DNA from: Candidula unifasciata
Lineage: Eukaryota > Mollusca > Gastropoda > Stylommatophora > Geomitridae
Length of the DNA: 64,000 nucleotides
Assembly (NCBI GenBank): GCA_905116865.2
Contig: CAJHNH020000213.1
Location: 308,001 to 372,000 of the forward strand
Direction: 5' to 3'
Below, in pieces: positions 36,111 to 47,964 of this stretch (position 1 is the first letter of the stretch; each line of letters opens with the position of its first letter). The position numbers were made by a program, and so were the translations under genes. Below the pieces are notes generated by a model. It was not told the DNA's origin. It saw only the letters and a program-made list of their open reading frames with translations, and made no database searches.

Positions 36111-36829
36111 TAATCTAAAATACATAAATACAAAAGCAACTGGATGAAATAAAGGAATGAGAAGGGAGGAGGAGGAGGAGATATTTGGGTGGAAAGTTCC
36201 CATTTCAATAAAACTTCAGGAATCTGAAATTCTTGTGTTTTTTCCTCTTCCTTCCAGGTTTGACTTTTACTAAAAATCAGTCCAAAGAAATTTGCTTATG
36301 CCTTCTCCTCAGAATGTTTGAGAAATATGACACTGTCTGGTCATTCCAGACAATGTTATTACCGCCTGTTTGAGTTTTGCTGGGGTGATACGTCTTTGCA
36401 AAGTTAGTGGTATCTATGCATGGCTTTGTCTTGACAGAGATAAACAAAGACAGCATGTGGTGTCATGACTAACTTCAACTTGTACAAGTTCATATTCCAA
36501 ACAAAGGTTGTATACCAAGCAATGGTTACTGCGTCTAAATAGGAGGTATACTAAACCGAACATTTACAACTTGACAGAGGAATTCACGCAGGCAGCCCAA
36601 CTGACAATATGACCTGAGCATACCCAACCAACAATCCCATGGTGCTGGTGTCTTGTTGTGGCAGGATGGCTTGAGTACCTCAAAGACTCAGAGCTATGCC
36701 AGCAGGGGACTTGTTTCTCTGGCAAGTTTAACCATGCGGAACAGATCTTGAGAAGAAGAGTCAGACCAAACCAGCACCCTGGTCTTCCAGTTTGGTAGCT
36801 GGGCAAAGAGTTGACAACCCATTACTGTA

Positions 36830-37125
36830 AAAAAATACTTCATTAGGGAAACAAGATCACAAATGAAGAACTGAGAAGGAAAACAGAATGTGCATCACTG
36901 GCAAATGTTATCAAAGTAAGATGATGGAGATGGCTTGGATATGTTTGCAGAATGCCTTGTGACACTCTGACAAAAACAGCTCTCTGGTGGACAGCAGATG
37001 GGAAAAGGAGACTGGACGACCTAAGGAAACCTGGAGAGGGACAAGAGAACGGGAAATGGAGGAATGTAAACTGACATGGGATACCTTGGGCAGAAAATCA
37101 GCAGACCGGCAGCAATGAAGATCCC
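36830..37125 (+). mobile_element. LINE RT C-terminal fragment
   Basis: Encodes KITNEELRRKTECASLANVI and WRWLGYVCRMPCDTLTKTAL with frameshifts, the block that follows the RT domain in RTE/Craft-like LINEs. Confidence 0.65.
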
Positions 37126-37269
37126 TTTTGAATGCCTTATGTGTCAACAGCGACATGAAGAGGATATAGACATAGAGATACCAAACCAAATGCAAAAAGA
37201 AGAAAGAAACAAATGTATACCAAAATTCTGTAAATTTGTTTTTCTAGAAAAATATTCAGTTAAACTTGC

Positions 37270-37447
37270 CTCTTCCAAACTGGCATAGTGATCTGGAAAC
37301 TCCCAGAGGGTCAGCGTGAGGTCGAGACGCAGGCTGAGATTAGGTATCTGACAAAGCTCCAGCATGAACTGATCCACATGGTGCAGGCTGTCCTGTCTTT
37401 GGGTGCATCCTTTGTACATCTCCCTGTCATCACTTGTTGGCTGGTAC
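37270..37447 (-). CDS. PHCF: Formin exon 10: FH2, with GC donor
   Basis: 178 nt, acceptor TTTTATCTAAAG; phase 2 in, 0 out. It encodes HHVDQFMLELCQIPNLSLRL, TLTLWEFPDHYASLEE, the FH2 stretch Q F ... L..IP....R......F........E. The best donor is GAAGAG/GCAAGT, a GC-AG intron. It keeps phase 0 with exon 11; the alternative GTTTAA four bases on would break phase. Confidence 0.88.
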
Positions 37448-38489
37448 CTTTAGATAAAACATATTCATTGTAAACAAATCAAAATAAAATACAACAGAAG
37501 TCTCAATCTATCAATTTTTTTTTTCTCAAGGGAAAAACTACATCTGGTCAAGGCTCTTTAAGAGTAAGTGAATAATGTGAAGGCATGAACTATGGTCTGG
37601 TGCAACAGGAAGTCACCAGAGGGTCTGGTGGACACTGTGCTTAGAGAGGAAAAGCAAGACACATTACTGGCATCATCGGAACTGGAACTTTTTGCTGCTG
37701 CTGAAATTGAGATGGAGCACTTATGGGTATGTCCTGAGTGCATGAGTCTATTCTTGACAACTCATTCAAGGGGAAAATGGGACACAAAAATATATCACCG
37801 TCAGTCCAGGTACCACACTAAAACATTGGAAGTAATCTACCTCTGACTTTTCCAATTAGAAAATAAAATCAGCAATTCTGATTAATGAGGTAGGGAGTAA
37901 TGGCAGTATAGTGGTCAGATGGATTGCCTTCAAACCTGAAGAGCTCAAGACTGAATCCACACTGAGCAGATATGTAATAACTGACCTGGCTCCAACATCA
38001 ACCCAGAAAAAAAAAAATACGGGGTAGCCAGAAATATCTCAGAAAGTAATGGTAGTTGGTACGATGACCTCCTCACCCACAGAACGTCAATAGGTTTATA
38101 ATAAAAATATGACTTATCTGAGTTACAGTTGTAAGCTGCAGCAGGCATTAAAATAAGAAATCAAGGGATTAAAGAGGCCTGGACACTTAATAGAAACCCT
38201 AAGACGAATGTTGATGTAAGAAGCCAAAGCTGCGGGACTGGATTCCATCCATGCTATTGAACTGATTGCACAAGATACAATGGAATAGAGGATTAGACTG
38301 TGAGCCCTATGTGACACATAATGGCACTAAAGGATAATGATTGAATGAATATAGGTATTTACACAAAATCCCTCAACTTAAGAATGCAATTCAATCTGCG
38401 ATTCTATTATTCATTAATTACAGCAAGTTCTTTGGTATAACTTTTAAAAAAAAAAGACAAAAAATAAGAGGGCTCTGCAGGTCTTTAAT

Positions 38490-38815
38490 TGTGAATCACT
38501 GACCCAGATTAACTGTGAACCACTGTCTTAGATCAAATGTGACCCACTGTCTTAGATTAACTGTGAACTACCATCTTAGATGAACTGTGAACCACCATCT
38601 TAGATGAACTGTGAACCATGTCCCAGATGAACTGTGAACCTCTGTCCCATATGAACTGTGAACCACTGTCCCATATGAACTGTGAACCACTGTCCCAGAT
38701 GAACTGTGGACCATTGTCCCAGATGAACTGTGAACCACTGTCCCAGATGAACTGTGAACCACTGTCCCAGATGAACTGTGAACCACTGTCCCATATAAAT
38801 TGTGAACCACTGTGT
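38490..38815. repeat. 24-bp minisatellite
   Basis: About 13 copies of GTCCCAGATGAACTGTGAAC CACT with CAGATG/CATATG variants. Opens several spurious in-frame peptides (MNCEPLSQ and VHSSSGTV periods). Confidence 0.9.
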
Positions 38816-38817
38816 TT

Positions 38818-39033
38818 AAGGACCCTTTTCCATGCCTTCAGGCATACTGGGCACACAGAGCTATACTTTCATAGACCAAAGGCCACATGATGGGGGATGT
38901 GGCCATTAATTCCCAGGAACCCCATGTGCTACCCATTTAAGGCCTTTTTTTTTTTCAAGTCTGGCTCTGTCAGGACTTGAACCCACAACCTTCTAATCCA
39001 CAGTGAGCATCTAGCCACTACATCTCATTGGCC
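38818..39033 (-). mobile_element. SINE-A copy, reverse
   Basis: Reverse complement of the SINE-A tail (CCTTTTCCATGCCTTCAGGC) through the head (GCATCTAGCCACTACATCTC), with B-box region GGACTTGAACCC. Abuts the 24-bp array. Confidence 0.78.
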
Positions 39034-39289
39034 CCAAACTACTGTGTTTACCACCTGCATTTACCACTTTTTTAGGATGGTGGACAGTGAAAGGTGGGAG
39101 GAGGGGAAAGGGGATTCTTAAGCCTGAATATCTAGGACAGCATGGCTAGTGTCGCCCACGAACAGTTTAGATTATGACTTTTAGTTTTTTTCCCCCAATC
39201 AGAAAACACTCCCATCATCTTGCTGATGATTCTCTCACATGTGGATTCTGGGGTCCCATTCAGGAGAAAGAAACAGACCCACTGCCACC

Positions 39290-39525
39290 CTACCCCCCCC
39301 CCCCCCATAAACATGTCATAAAAGCTGACCAATTAGGAGTGTTTTTCTTCATAGGGAAGTGTATCTGCTTGACAGATAAGGAATCAACAGTCTGCAAACA
39401 AAAAAGCCAAAGCTGTAAAATGAATTTGCATGCAAACTAAGTTCTTAAACAAGACCTAAGTCCTGCAGTGACCAAACAACCAGAACTTCCTGCTGGAGTG
39501 AACAATAAGAAGAAGCCGAACTGAG
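39290..39525 (+). repeat. Dispersed poly(C)-headed repeat
   Basis: C14 (39293-39306), then AAACATGTCATAAAAGCTG, GGAATCAACAGTCTGCAAAC and CCAAACAACCAGAACTTCC. Confidence 0.75.
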
Positions 39526-39600
39526 GATGCAAACTGTTAACTCAAACAAGCCAAACATTTTAAACACTTGACCAGCCACTCCTCATTTTTAACTACTTAC

Positions 39601-39766
39601 CTTTTGAAAGCAGCCATCTTGTCTGCAGGGAAACTGTCCACTTCTGTGGTAGAATTGAGGGCGGAGGTCAGCTTTCTGACGTTCTCTGTTCTCAGACCAC
39701 AGAACAAAATCCCTAGGTTCTGAGCTCGTTTAGAATCAATCAACATTTCCTTGTCCTCTTGTAACT
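39601..39766 (-). CDS. PHCF: Formin exon 9: FH2 knob
   Basis: 166 nt, acceptor TTTTATACAG, donor GTAAGT; phase 1 in, 2 out. It encodes LIDSKRAQNLGILFCGLR, aligning with the mDia motif LDSK.AQNL.I.L...R. The isoleucine that contacts actin in other formins is present. NVRKLTSALNS and FPADKMAAFKR follow. Confidence 0.92.
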
Positions 39767-39920
39767 CTGTATAAAACAGACTTGACATATATGATAATGA
39801 CATTTTATCAGAAATTGAGACAATACTTGACACATGTGAGAAGACATGCCCGACGGAAAGTTTGTGAGAATTTCCCAAAGTGGCAAACAGCAAAATATCA
39901 TAAATCTAATATTCACAAGG

Positions 39921-40124
39921 GAAGCCACCAAGATGTAGTGGCTAAACACCTGCAGATCTGGAGGTCATGGGTACAGGTCCTGACAGAGCCAGACATTTTT
40001 TTTTTAAAAATGACCTTAGCTCCCAGGTTGATCGACCCATTCTTGAATGGGTACCAGTAAAGTGTCCTGGGAAGTAAAGGGGACCGACATGATACTGACT
40101 ACAGCATCCATAAACTGCTAATTG
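39921..40124 (+). mobile_element. SINE-A copy, 3' truncated
   Basis: Head GATGTAGTGGCTAAACACCT with GGGTACAGGTCC, T/A linker, body GACCCATTCTTGAATGGGTA. Stops at TGCTAATTGG, missing the tail. Confidence 0.72.
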
Positions 40125-40134
40125 GAAAGAAACA

Positions 40135-40790
40135 GTAGCCATATCACATTTGCAATGCTTTGGAAAGACATTTTAGTGGCCATATCAAATGTTGCAATGG
40201 CTTGGAGGTCGTATCTAATGTTGCAATGGTTTGGAAAGAAATTATAGAGGCCATATCAAATGTTGCAATAATTTTGATAGAAATTATAGTGGCCATACCA
40301 AATGTTTTAATAATTCGGAAAAAAAATTATTTTAGCCATATCAAATGTTGCAATAATTTGGAAAGAAATTATAGTTGCCATATCAAATTTTGCAAAGGTT
40401 TGGAAAGAGATTATAGTGGCCATATCAAATGTTGTGGCTAAGGCATTGCGAGTCCGACTCGTAAGCCAGCATACCGCGATCGAAACCCACTGCAGGCTGC
40501 GTGGATTTTTGTCGTGGTATGGGACGTCGCAGGTCAACCCAGCCTAAAATGGGTACCAGGATGGGCTGTCCTGGGAAAGTAAAGACAGCTGGCGTAATGC
40601 TGACCACATTACCCATAGAGTGCTGATGGTCTGTAAAAATATGGGACGCTCTGCCCATATGCCCAATGCGCCGAAAGGCATGGAAAGGGATCTTAACTTT
40701 TTTTTTTTACTATATCAAATGTTGCAATAGTTTGGAAAGAAATTATACTGGCCATAAATGTTGCAATGGCTTGGAAAGAAATGATAGTGG
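40135..40790. repeat. 42-bp minisatellite, split by SINE-B
   Basis: Copies of GGCCATATCAAATGTTGCAA, TGGTTTGGAAAGAAATTATA GT, about ten in total, on both sides of the SINE at 40,434-40,708. Confidence 0.85.
40434..40708 (+). mobile_element. SINE-B copy inside minisatellite
   Basis: Head GTGGCTAAGGCATTGCGAGT, CCGACTCGTAAGCCAGCATA with B-box-like GCGATCGAAACCC. Body CCCAGCCTAAAATGGGTACC, AAAGACAGCTGGCGTAATGC. Tail CATGGAAAGGGATCTTAACT plus T run. ATATCAAATGTTG precedes it and follows it, which is either the target duplication or the array period. Confidence 0.83.
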
Positions 40791-40794
40791 CCAT

Positions 40795-40955
40795 TTATGG
40801 CAGTGATGCAGAGGCCAACCTGCACAAAGATGGACACAAGACAGACACTTTGAGCAGGAAACTTCATGAGGCAGGAGAGCTGACGAGGGACCAAATTTAT
40901 TCCAGGTGGGCTTTGATGGCAGCGATGTTCTGTCAGGAACCTGCTATATGATGAC
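40795..40955 (+). mobile_element. LINE family ii 3' fragment
   Basis: Encodes TLSRKLHEAGELTRD and ALMAAMFCQEPAI, matching the C-terminal end of the LINE at 51,837 (SLSMKVHEVGELARD, AAFCKEPAT). Confidence 0.7.
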
Positions 40956-41514
40956 GGATTAGGCCAACAGACATAATACATCTAGGGTTAGACATTTTAG
41001 GTACAATACAACACTCAAAAGAGTACAAGAGCTTTAGGTCAAAAGAGATGTCACCAAACATGAACACTATACAGGTAGCCAAAGGAGAATAGTAAGCCAA
41101 CACAGAACACTTGTTATCAGTTGCCACACGCTGAGGGATATAATGAAGAAGGGGATCATAGCGCTTATGGACTTGTCCAATGTGCAGTGCAATACAGTCT
41201 GGCAGTTAAATAATAAGACTGATGTGCAAACTGTTGGTTCCTTGCCTCTTAGGTAGATGCAGTCAGACTTTAAAGGATACATTAGGCTAGGCTCCCTGGG
41301 ACTAATTTGGGTTTTAGTGAAATCTTATATGTTGGACTGAATGGTGAAGAAATCACAGCCTAGTTGAAAACCACAACACAATGTACCAACTATCATTTTA
41401 AGGGAGAATGCAGAAGAAGAAACTACTTCCCTTCGCCTCTGACTGTTACATTTACTTTTCAATTCTATACCAGTATTACAGTTAAACCTGTCTGATTATT
41501 GCCATACAAAAGAT

Positions 41515-42025
41515 TGCTGGTTCTGCACCACTTGGTGGTGAACTGATGTATGCTTTTACACTGAATAGTCTGCATACCCTGGGTGTACCAATCAGAGCCA
41601 TGGACATGATAACCATGTGAGAGCCATCGGTCATTACATCCACCAGAACAGAATGGGAGCTGTTAGCATAAAAACACTTATGGTCATGCCTGATGTGTGA
41701 TGAAGATATATTTCAATGAACAATGAACACCGATGTATGACAAGATCGATGTTGTGAGGGCTCTTTGGGAGCAAGTGAACAGTGCGGAGGCACAAACAGA
41801 TCATTACAGTTTTGAAAAAAACGGCACAGTGGGGGGTTACAATGGGATCTGGCTGACGCTAAAAAAATTCACGGGAAAGGCGAGACGGATGTAGAATCAG
41901 ACAGTTACTGGTATCTTTGGAATTGGAACACTTAGTTTGCTACTGGAGATGCGGATGGGGAATGTATAGAAGTGTCCTGAGTGTTATGATTTCGATTCTT
42001 AATTCAACATTGAAAAATGTTACAT
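41515..42025 (+). mobile_element. RNase H LINE 3' fragment with 179-bp insertion
   Basis: APLGGELMYD (41,515-41,552) continues at 41,732 (TGTATGACAAGATCGATGTT, then GTGAACAGTGCGGAGGCAC). The intervening 41,553-41,731 is flanked by an 8-bp GATGTATG direct repeat (41545-41552 and 41732-41739). The insert lacks obvious inverted ends. Confidence 0.75.
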
Positions 42026-42158
42026 GTAACAAATGTCTAATTTGCCTGACCTTTATTTTATAACCATTTCAGTCTTGTTCAATATAAGACTTTCTTATCT
42101 GCCTGATTGTTATATTTTATTTCCATTTCAATCTTGTGTTAAATGTAACACATAATAT

Positions 42159-43352
42159 TAGGGCTGTACCGAATATTCACTTCGTATTCGCTTCAGGGCC
42201 AAATAGTGGACCTATTGACTATTTGGCCGAATAGTTGCGGTAGGGCCGAATACGAATAGTAGTTACCTTACACCCGCTAATACTGACAACATGGAACGAT
42301 TGGTTTTATTGAAAGCTAATGCAGCTTTCATGCATTAACTAAGCTGTCAGTGACAATTTCCAAGTTTAGTTGCTTGTTATAATTTTTAGGATTCTTTCAT
42401 TCCTAGTTATTAGTTACCACAGACTGACTGAAGGATGCAAAACCATAAAATGTTTTTAAATGTTTACTATTCTGTACAAATACTGACTAGACATGGAAAG
42501 AATATAAACTCCGGCCACATCCAAGTCGATAATATGAAAATCAAACGAACGGAAACATAAGTACTTGGGTGCAAACTTCAACTGCTCCAACATACTGAGA
42601 GAAAAAAATACAATCTAGAATACAATTTAGAAATAAAGTATACTATGCCCTTCAACATCTGCTAAAGTCAAAGTGTCTGTCTCGCAACGACCAAGATCAA
42701 AATATATAAAACTTTGATAAGACCAGTCGTTTTATATGGCTCTGAAACTTGAAGCAGAAATAAAAAGAGATGAGGCCTTATTACTGGTTTTCGAAAACAG
42801 TCTTACGACAAATCTTTGGACCCATCAAAGATGCAAACAGCGGGAAATGGAGAGTGAGAAGCAACAACGTAACACATAATCTGTTTAAATCAACATTGAT
42901 CACTGGCATCATGAGCGCTAACAGACTAAAATAGTTGGGGCATATTGAAAGAATGTCAGATGACAGAGAAGTAAAAACTCTATACACCTGAGAGAGGAAT
43001 GGGCGTAGACCACGAGGCAGACAAAAAAGAAGTTCGAGAGATAATGTCCAGCCAGACCTGCAAACAACTGGTGTCACAAATTGTGAAGATAAGGCCAGCC
43101 AGAGAGATGAATAGAGACGAGTGATATCTGCAGCAGTAAACCTCAAGGGCTCAGAATGCCAAAGAAAAAGATGACTATTCTGTGCTACTTTATGTGAAGT
43201 AAAAGTTCAGCGTACGTTTGACAGTATGAATGTTTTTATTTTTAATTTTTTAGATATATTTTATACACTATTCGTATTCGTATTCGGCCTATAGTTGGTC
43301 CCGCTATTCGTAATCGGCCGAATAGTGAGAATAACTATTCGGTACAGCCCTA
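42159..43352. mobile_element. hAT transposon, 1.19 kb, non-autonomous, with LINE cargo
   Basis: 17-bp perfect terminal inverted repeats TAGGGCTGTACCGAATA are flanked by an identical 8-bp target duplication CATAATAT (42151-42158 and 43353-43360). Subterminal ATTCGTATTCG/CGAATACGAATAG repeats are present at both ends. The middle (about 42,480-43,170) is a LINE RT C-terminal fragment on the + strand (TGGCTCTGAAACTTGAAGCA; GATCACTGGCATCATGAGCG; CCTCAAGGGCTCAGAATGCC), not a transposase. No hAT transposase motif seen. Confidence 0.9.
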
Positions 43353-43364
43353 CATAATATATAA

Positions 43365-44235
43365 TATGCCTGATTTCTGTTAACAACATTTGTCTAATTT
43401 GACAGATTGTTATTTTATTTTTATTTTAGCACCGCATTTGTCATCTTAGGCTGATTATTTATATTTCATGATTATAAACAGTTGATTATTTTGTGGAAAA
43501 TCTGCATTTCATTTAATCATAGAAGGGACTACTTCTGTTTTAATATTGTAGTATCCATAACTAGACACGACTGATTGTATTTCAATACTGTATTACATAT
43601 AACAGCAGCTAACTGGGTAGATTTAAAAGAAAACTAGGAAATTTGTTTGGAGTTGAAGGATATGAAACTTAATACCAAGCTGATATTTTCAGCTTTAATG
43701 TGAAATCTGTACTGCTGTATGCAGAACATCTAAATTAAATGTTTTGTCATCTCATACTACCACCAGAATTGCAGATTATGCCAGTTTTCTTGCTTCCCCC
43801 CCCCCCCTCTTTCCCCCATGGTTAGGCCATCCAAGCATTTATCTCTTTGCCTTACCCTTGTGCTCTGTGTCCATCAATCTTGTCAGCTATTACCAAGTTT
43901 TCTTACAACAAGTTCAAAAATAGCTGTTTGTGTCTCATTTTTTCCTAATCAGTCAATGACCTTAACTTGTGTTCATCATCTTCTTTGTTCACCGACTGTA
44001 AGCTTTGATGAAAGGTGGCATCTCCACAATTAAGGTTGGCTGCAAGGGACTGCCAAACTCTGTCTTGGTACTACTCCCAGACTGCTGTTTGTCCACCTCT
44101 TGTTCTCCCACTTGTATCGTCAACCTTTTGCGCTCGACTTTTCCCTCCAGTATGGTTTTTTAAAAGAGTATTATGTCTTCATGCTATCAGTGCCAGGCCT
44201 GGTCACTAACAACAAAATATTTACAACAAATTAGT
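43365..44235. other. Formin intron, no clear feature
   Basis: AT-rich, with C13 near 43,797. Nothing else recognised. Confidence 0.4.
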
Positions 44236-44239
44236 AACC

Positions 44240-44600
44240 ATGGAAATGAGGCGTCTCAGGAGAAAGTCTGTAGAAGGGACCAGAAGAGATCAAATTAGGA
44301 ATGAGTTCATACAAGATAAAGTTGGCACACAAGCAATTCTAAATTACATACAAAGATAGCAAATCAAATGGTTTGCCCACCTGGAGAAAATAACTTCTGA
44401 TACTATACCAAACAAGGCATATACCAAAACAGGAAAGTGATGTAGATTACGAGGTAGACCAAGAACAAGATGGGAAGATAACAGAGAAACTCTACAGCAC
44501 CACAATGTTTCTATGGTCGAAGCAGCCAGAAGAGCACGAAGCAGGACCTTTTGTTTCCCTCGACAAAGCGGTAAAAGAGGACAAAAATAAGAAGAAAAAA
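44240..44600 (+). mobile_element. LINE 3' fragment (source of the 63-bp array type)
   Basis: Encodes GTQAILNYIQ, QIKWFAHLEK, CRLRGRPRTRWEDNRETLQ and VSMVEAARRARSRT with two stops. The C-terminal end of a LINE RT; the NRETLQ segment is the one amplified at 23,300-23,635. Confidence 0.72.
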
Positions 44601-44769
44601 GTGACCAGAATATTCCAAATCTTTTATTTCTTCCATCCTTTTAGAACCTCTATAACTGACTGGGATCTAAATTAGATAACGGTCAGTTATGTTATTTAGC
44701 TCTTGTCACTTTCTACTTTAAGCTGCAGAATCTGTATCTATCATTTATTTCTTGTATTCATTTACTCAC

Positions 44770-44881
44770 TTGGTTTAGCTGCCACAGTTTTCTTCTCTTT
44801 TATGGAAAACTGATCCTCTAGTTCAGCCAGGTCCAGCTGGTCTGTCAGGTCCCAGACATTTCTCCACAGCGAGGCAGCAAT
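44770..44881 (-). CDS. PHCF: Formin exon 8: FH2 lasso/linker
   Basis: 112 nt, acceptor GTTTTGCAG, donor GTGAGT; phase 0 in, 1 out. It encodes IAASLWRNVWDLTDQ and LDLAELEDQFSIKEKK, matching FH2 (.SLW..V......DL.ELE..F..K). Confidence 0.9.
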
Positions 44882-44894
44882 CTGCAAAACATGC

Positions 44895-46055
44895 AAGTTG
44901 TGTAAGATCTTAATAAAAGAAATGGGTTGTGTAAGATCCTAATCAAGAAAACAGGTTGTGTTGGATCTTAGTCAAGGAAATAGGTTGTGTAAGATCTTAG
45001 TCAAGGAAATCAGTTGTATATAAGATCTTAGTCAAGGAAATGGGTTGTGTAAGATCTTAGTCAAGGAAATCAGTTGTATATAAGATTATAGTCAAGGAAA
45101 TGGGTTGTGTAAGATTTTAGTCAAGGAAATGGTTTGTGTAAGATCTTAGTCAAGGAAATGGGTTGTGTAAGATATTAGTCAAGGAAATGGGTTGTGTAAG
45201 ATCTTAGTCAAGGAAATAGGTTGTGTAAGATCTTAGTCAATGAAATCAGTTGTATATAAGATCTTAGTCAAGGAAATAGGTTGTGCAGGATCTTAGTCAA
45301 GGAAATGGGTTGTGAAAGATCTTAGTCAATGAAATGGGTTGTGTAAGATCTTAGTCAAGGATAAGTTCTGTAAGATCTCAGTCAAGGATATGGGTTCTGT
45401 AAGATCTATCAAGGAAATCAGTTGTATAAGATCTTAGTCAAGAAAATGGAATGTGTAAGATCTTACTCAAGGAAATGAGTTGTGTAAGAGATCTTAGTCA
45501 AGGATATAGGTTTTGTAAGATCTCAGTCATGGATAAGTTCTGTAAGATCTCAGTCATGTATAAGTTCTGTAAGATCTCAGTCAATGATAAGTTCTGTAAG
45601 ATCTCAGTCAATGATAAGTTCTGTAAGATCTTAGTCAATGATAAGTTCTGTAAGATCTCAGTCATGGATAACTTCTGTAAGATCTCAGTCAATGATAAGT
45701 TCTGTAAGATCTCAGTCATGGATAAGTTCTGTAAGATCTTAGTCAATGATAAGTTCTGTAAGATCTTAGTCAAGGAAATCAGTTGTATAAGATCTTAGTC
45801 AAGGAAATGGATTGTGTAAGATCTTAGTTAAAGAAATAGATTATGTAAGATCTTAGTCAAGGAAATGGGTTGTGTAAGAGATCTTAGTCAAGGATATGAG
45901 ATCTGTTAGATCTTAGTCAATGATAAGTTCTGTAAGATCTCAGTTAAGGATAAGTTATGTAAGATCTTAGTCAATGATAAGTTCTGTAAGATCTTAGTCA
46001 ATGATAAGTTCTGTAAGATCTCAAGGATATGGGTTCTGTAAGATCTTAGTAGTGT
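44895..46055. repeat. Minisatellite of 27-29-bp units, two subfamilies
   Basis: About 40 copies. The left half uses AAGATCTTAGTCAAGGAAAT GGGTTGTGT (29 bp); from about 45,500 a 27-bp form AAGATCTCAGTCATGGATAA GTTCTGT alternates with it. Begins 14 nt from the formin exon 8 acceptor (minus strand). Nearly every unit carries a BglII-like AGATCT. Confidence 0.9.
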
Positions 46056-46164
46056 TGTTCAACCTCATTTTCACAACAAATTTCAACATGCACACGCAGG
46101 GGACATTTTTGCATGTCTAGCTACACTGGCAGCTGGAACCTGAACAATTTTAAAGGCAGCAAAA

Positions 46165-46510
46165 TATATTTTTCTCCAGGCTATGCTGGCATGATGGGGA
46201 ATAAACAGGCAGACAGATTGGCTAGATCTGCACCACTTGGAGGTGAATTGATACATGACAAGTCAGATGTGGTCAAGGCTCTTCCGGAACATGTAACAAA
46301 GTCAGAAAAAAAAGTTATTGTGGCCTAGACAGAATGATGCACCTTAATGTAACTAAAGGATCTGGCCAGCTCACTACACTCAGAGGAAAGGCAAGGCAGA
46401 TATACAACCAGAGTACAACTGGTACGATTAGTACTGAACTTAAGATGAGAACGGAGCGTGCATGGGAATGCCCTGAGTGCTGCGATGTCAATTTTTGACT
46501 CAAGTGAGAG
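46165..46510 (+). mobile_element. RNase H LINE 3' fragment
   Basis: PGYAGMMGNKQADRLARSAP, LGGELIHDKSDVVKAL. The 3' end carries GCATGGGAATGCCCTGAGTG CTGCGATGTC (Cys-rich tail). Confidence 0.8.
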
Positions 46511-47010
46511 GAAACTCATTATTCCAGGTTCCATAAGTTTCCCATGATTTTTATTTCAATTGAGGTTTTTCTACAGCACATGTTTGACTGACCAAACAAA
46601 GTTTCTGTGATACAATGTGAATTTCTTTTCAAAGTTATGGCTATTGAACAGTACTGATTATTTTATGTGTGTCTAGTATGTATACATTCGTCTTCAAAAT
46701 AATTTATAAATTTTCAACTTGCACATATGTTTTACTTGTTGTGTGAGAATTATATTGAAGAGAATGGTAACGGAAGGCATGATTTCTAGAAACAGAGGTT
46801 AGATTAACACACACAATTGGACACAGGATCTTTCAAGATAATTTGAACATGAAATACACAAGGTAGAGGACTTGGCAAGGGACAGAGTCTTTCCAGTGGG
46901 CCAGGACTGCAAACAATGTTGATCAGAGGGATTTGCTAAACTGATACAGGAAAAAAAACATCCAGGTAAAGTATATTCTGTATTAAGACAACACAATGAT
47001 GGCCTCCTAC

Positions 47011-47755
47011 CTGATTACTGTGAACTTTGACCCAGTGCACCTGTTTCAGTTTACAGTGTGATACCAGATGGGCCTGATGGCTTGTACCCAGAGGTGGCAG
47101 TGGTGGAGGGCACGAAGGAGGCAGCGGGGGTGCCCCTGGGGCATTTCCAACATGGACTGATGGTGGTAGAGGTGGTGGTGGCATTAGTGGCATCCTCTTC
47201 TTTACCTTCTGTGGCTGTGTACAGATCCCAGGTGGGGACACTGCTGGACGGTGTACCCCTTGCCCTGAGGGATCACTTGTTTTCCCTTCAGATGATCCCT
47301 CAATGCCGATATCGTACGACAGCCTGCTATCATCACCCGGCATACGTTGCTGTATCTGTAGGGCAGATTCTTGAGATAGACAAGACTTCAACACTGCATG
47401 AGCTACAGCACTACCTGGACTCGGTTTCTGGAAGTCACCCTGGGCTCTGTAAGCCTTTAAGGATGAAGATTTGCCTCCTTGTTTTTCCAGCTTCTGTCGG
47501 AGTGCAGCAGCTGACCCAGCAAAGGGATCTCTCTCACTGAATACAGGAGACTGTGGGGAAGAAGGTTCAATTGGAAACTGTCTATCTTGAACGAAAGGCA
47601 TAGTTTTCTCACAGCACTGTTGGGCATCCATGGCTGTTCTCTGAAGGAAAGGCATAGTCTTTTCAGAGCACTGTTGGGCATCCATAGCTGTTCTCGGAAG
47701 GGCAACACCCTTGTCTATGTAGTTCAAATGTACTGTCACATGGGCTGTTATCTCC
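47011..47755 (-). CDS. PHCF: Formin exon 7: Ser/Pro-rich region, FH1 and start of FH2
   Basis: 745 nt, acceptor TCTAAGCAG, donor GTAGGA; phase 2 in, 0 out. It encodes REITAHVTVHLNYIDKGVAL, then two tandem 18-residue copies (RTAMDAQQCSEKTMPFLQ and RTAMDAQQCCEKTMPFVQ, nucleotides 47694-47587) and a Ser/Pro/Gln linker. The compact FH1 has three proline tracts (LMPPPPLPPS, GAPPLPPS, PPPLPPLG). The FH2 lasso opens with CKLKQVHWVKVHSNQ, the tryptophan being the family hallmark. FH1 is short for a formin, so few profilin sites. Confidence 0.92.
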
Positions 47756-47964
47756 CTGCTTAGAACCAGAAGTTTGTTACTAAAAAAGGTGAAATCTTTC
47801 TATAAAAAACAACACAGAGTACTGTATGTTGGACACCAGTAGTGTAAGTATTCTTCCTCAGCCTGTATGCTTAGAAAGTTACATAACCCATATCTTCCAT
47901 TCATGACTTTGTTTTTCCTGGCGGTACAATTGGTATTCCGAGATGTCTTAGGAGAGCTGCGTGC

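Noticed and set aside
46936..47010. Extension of formin exon 7 past the FH2 start (frame continues to a stop)
   Set aside because: The GTAGGA donor at 47010 gives phase 0 with exon 8, and FH2 homology resumes there. The extension is intron.
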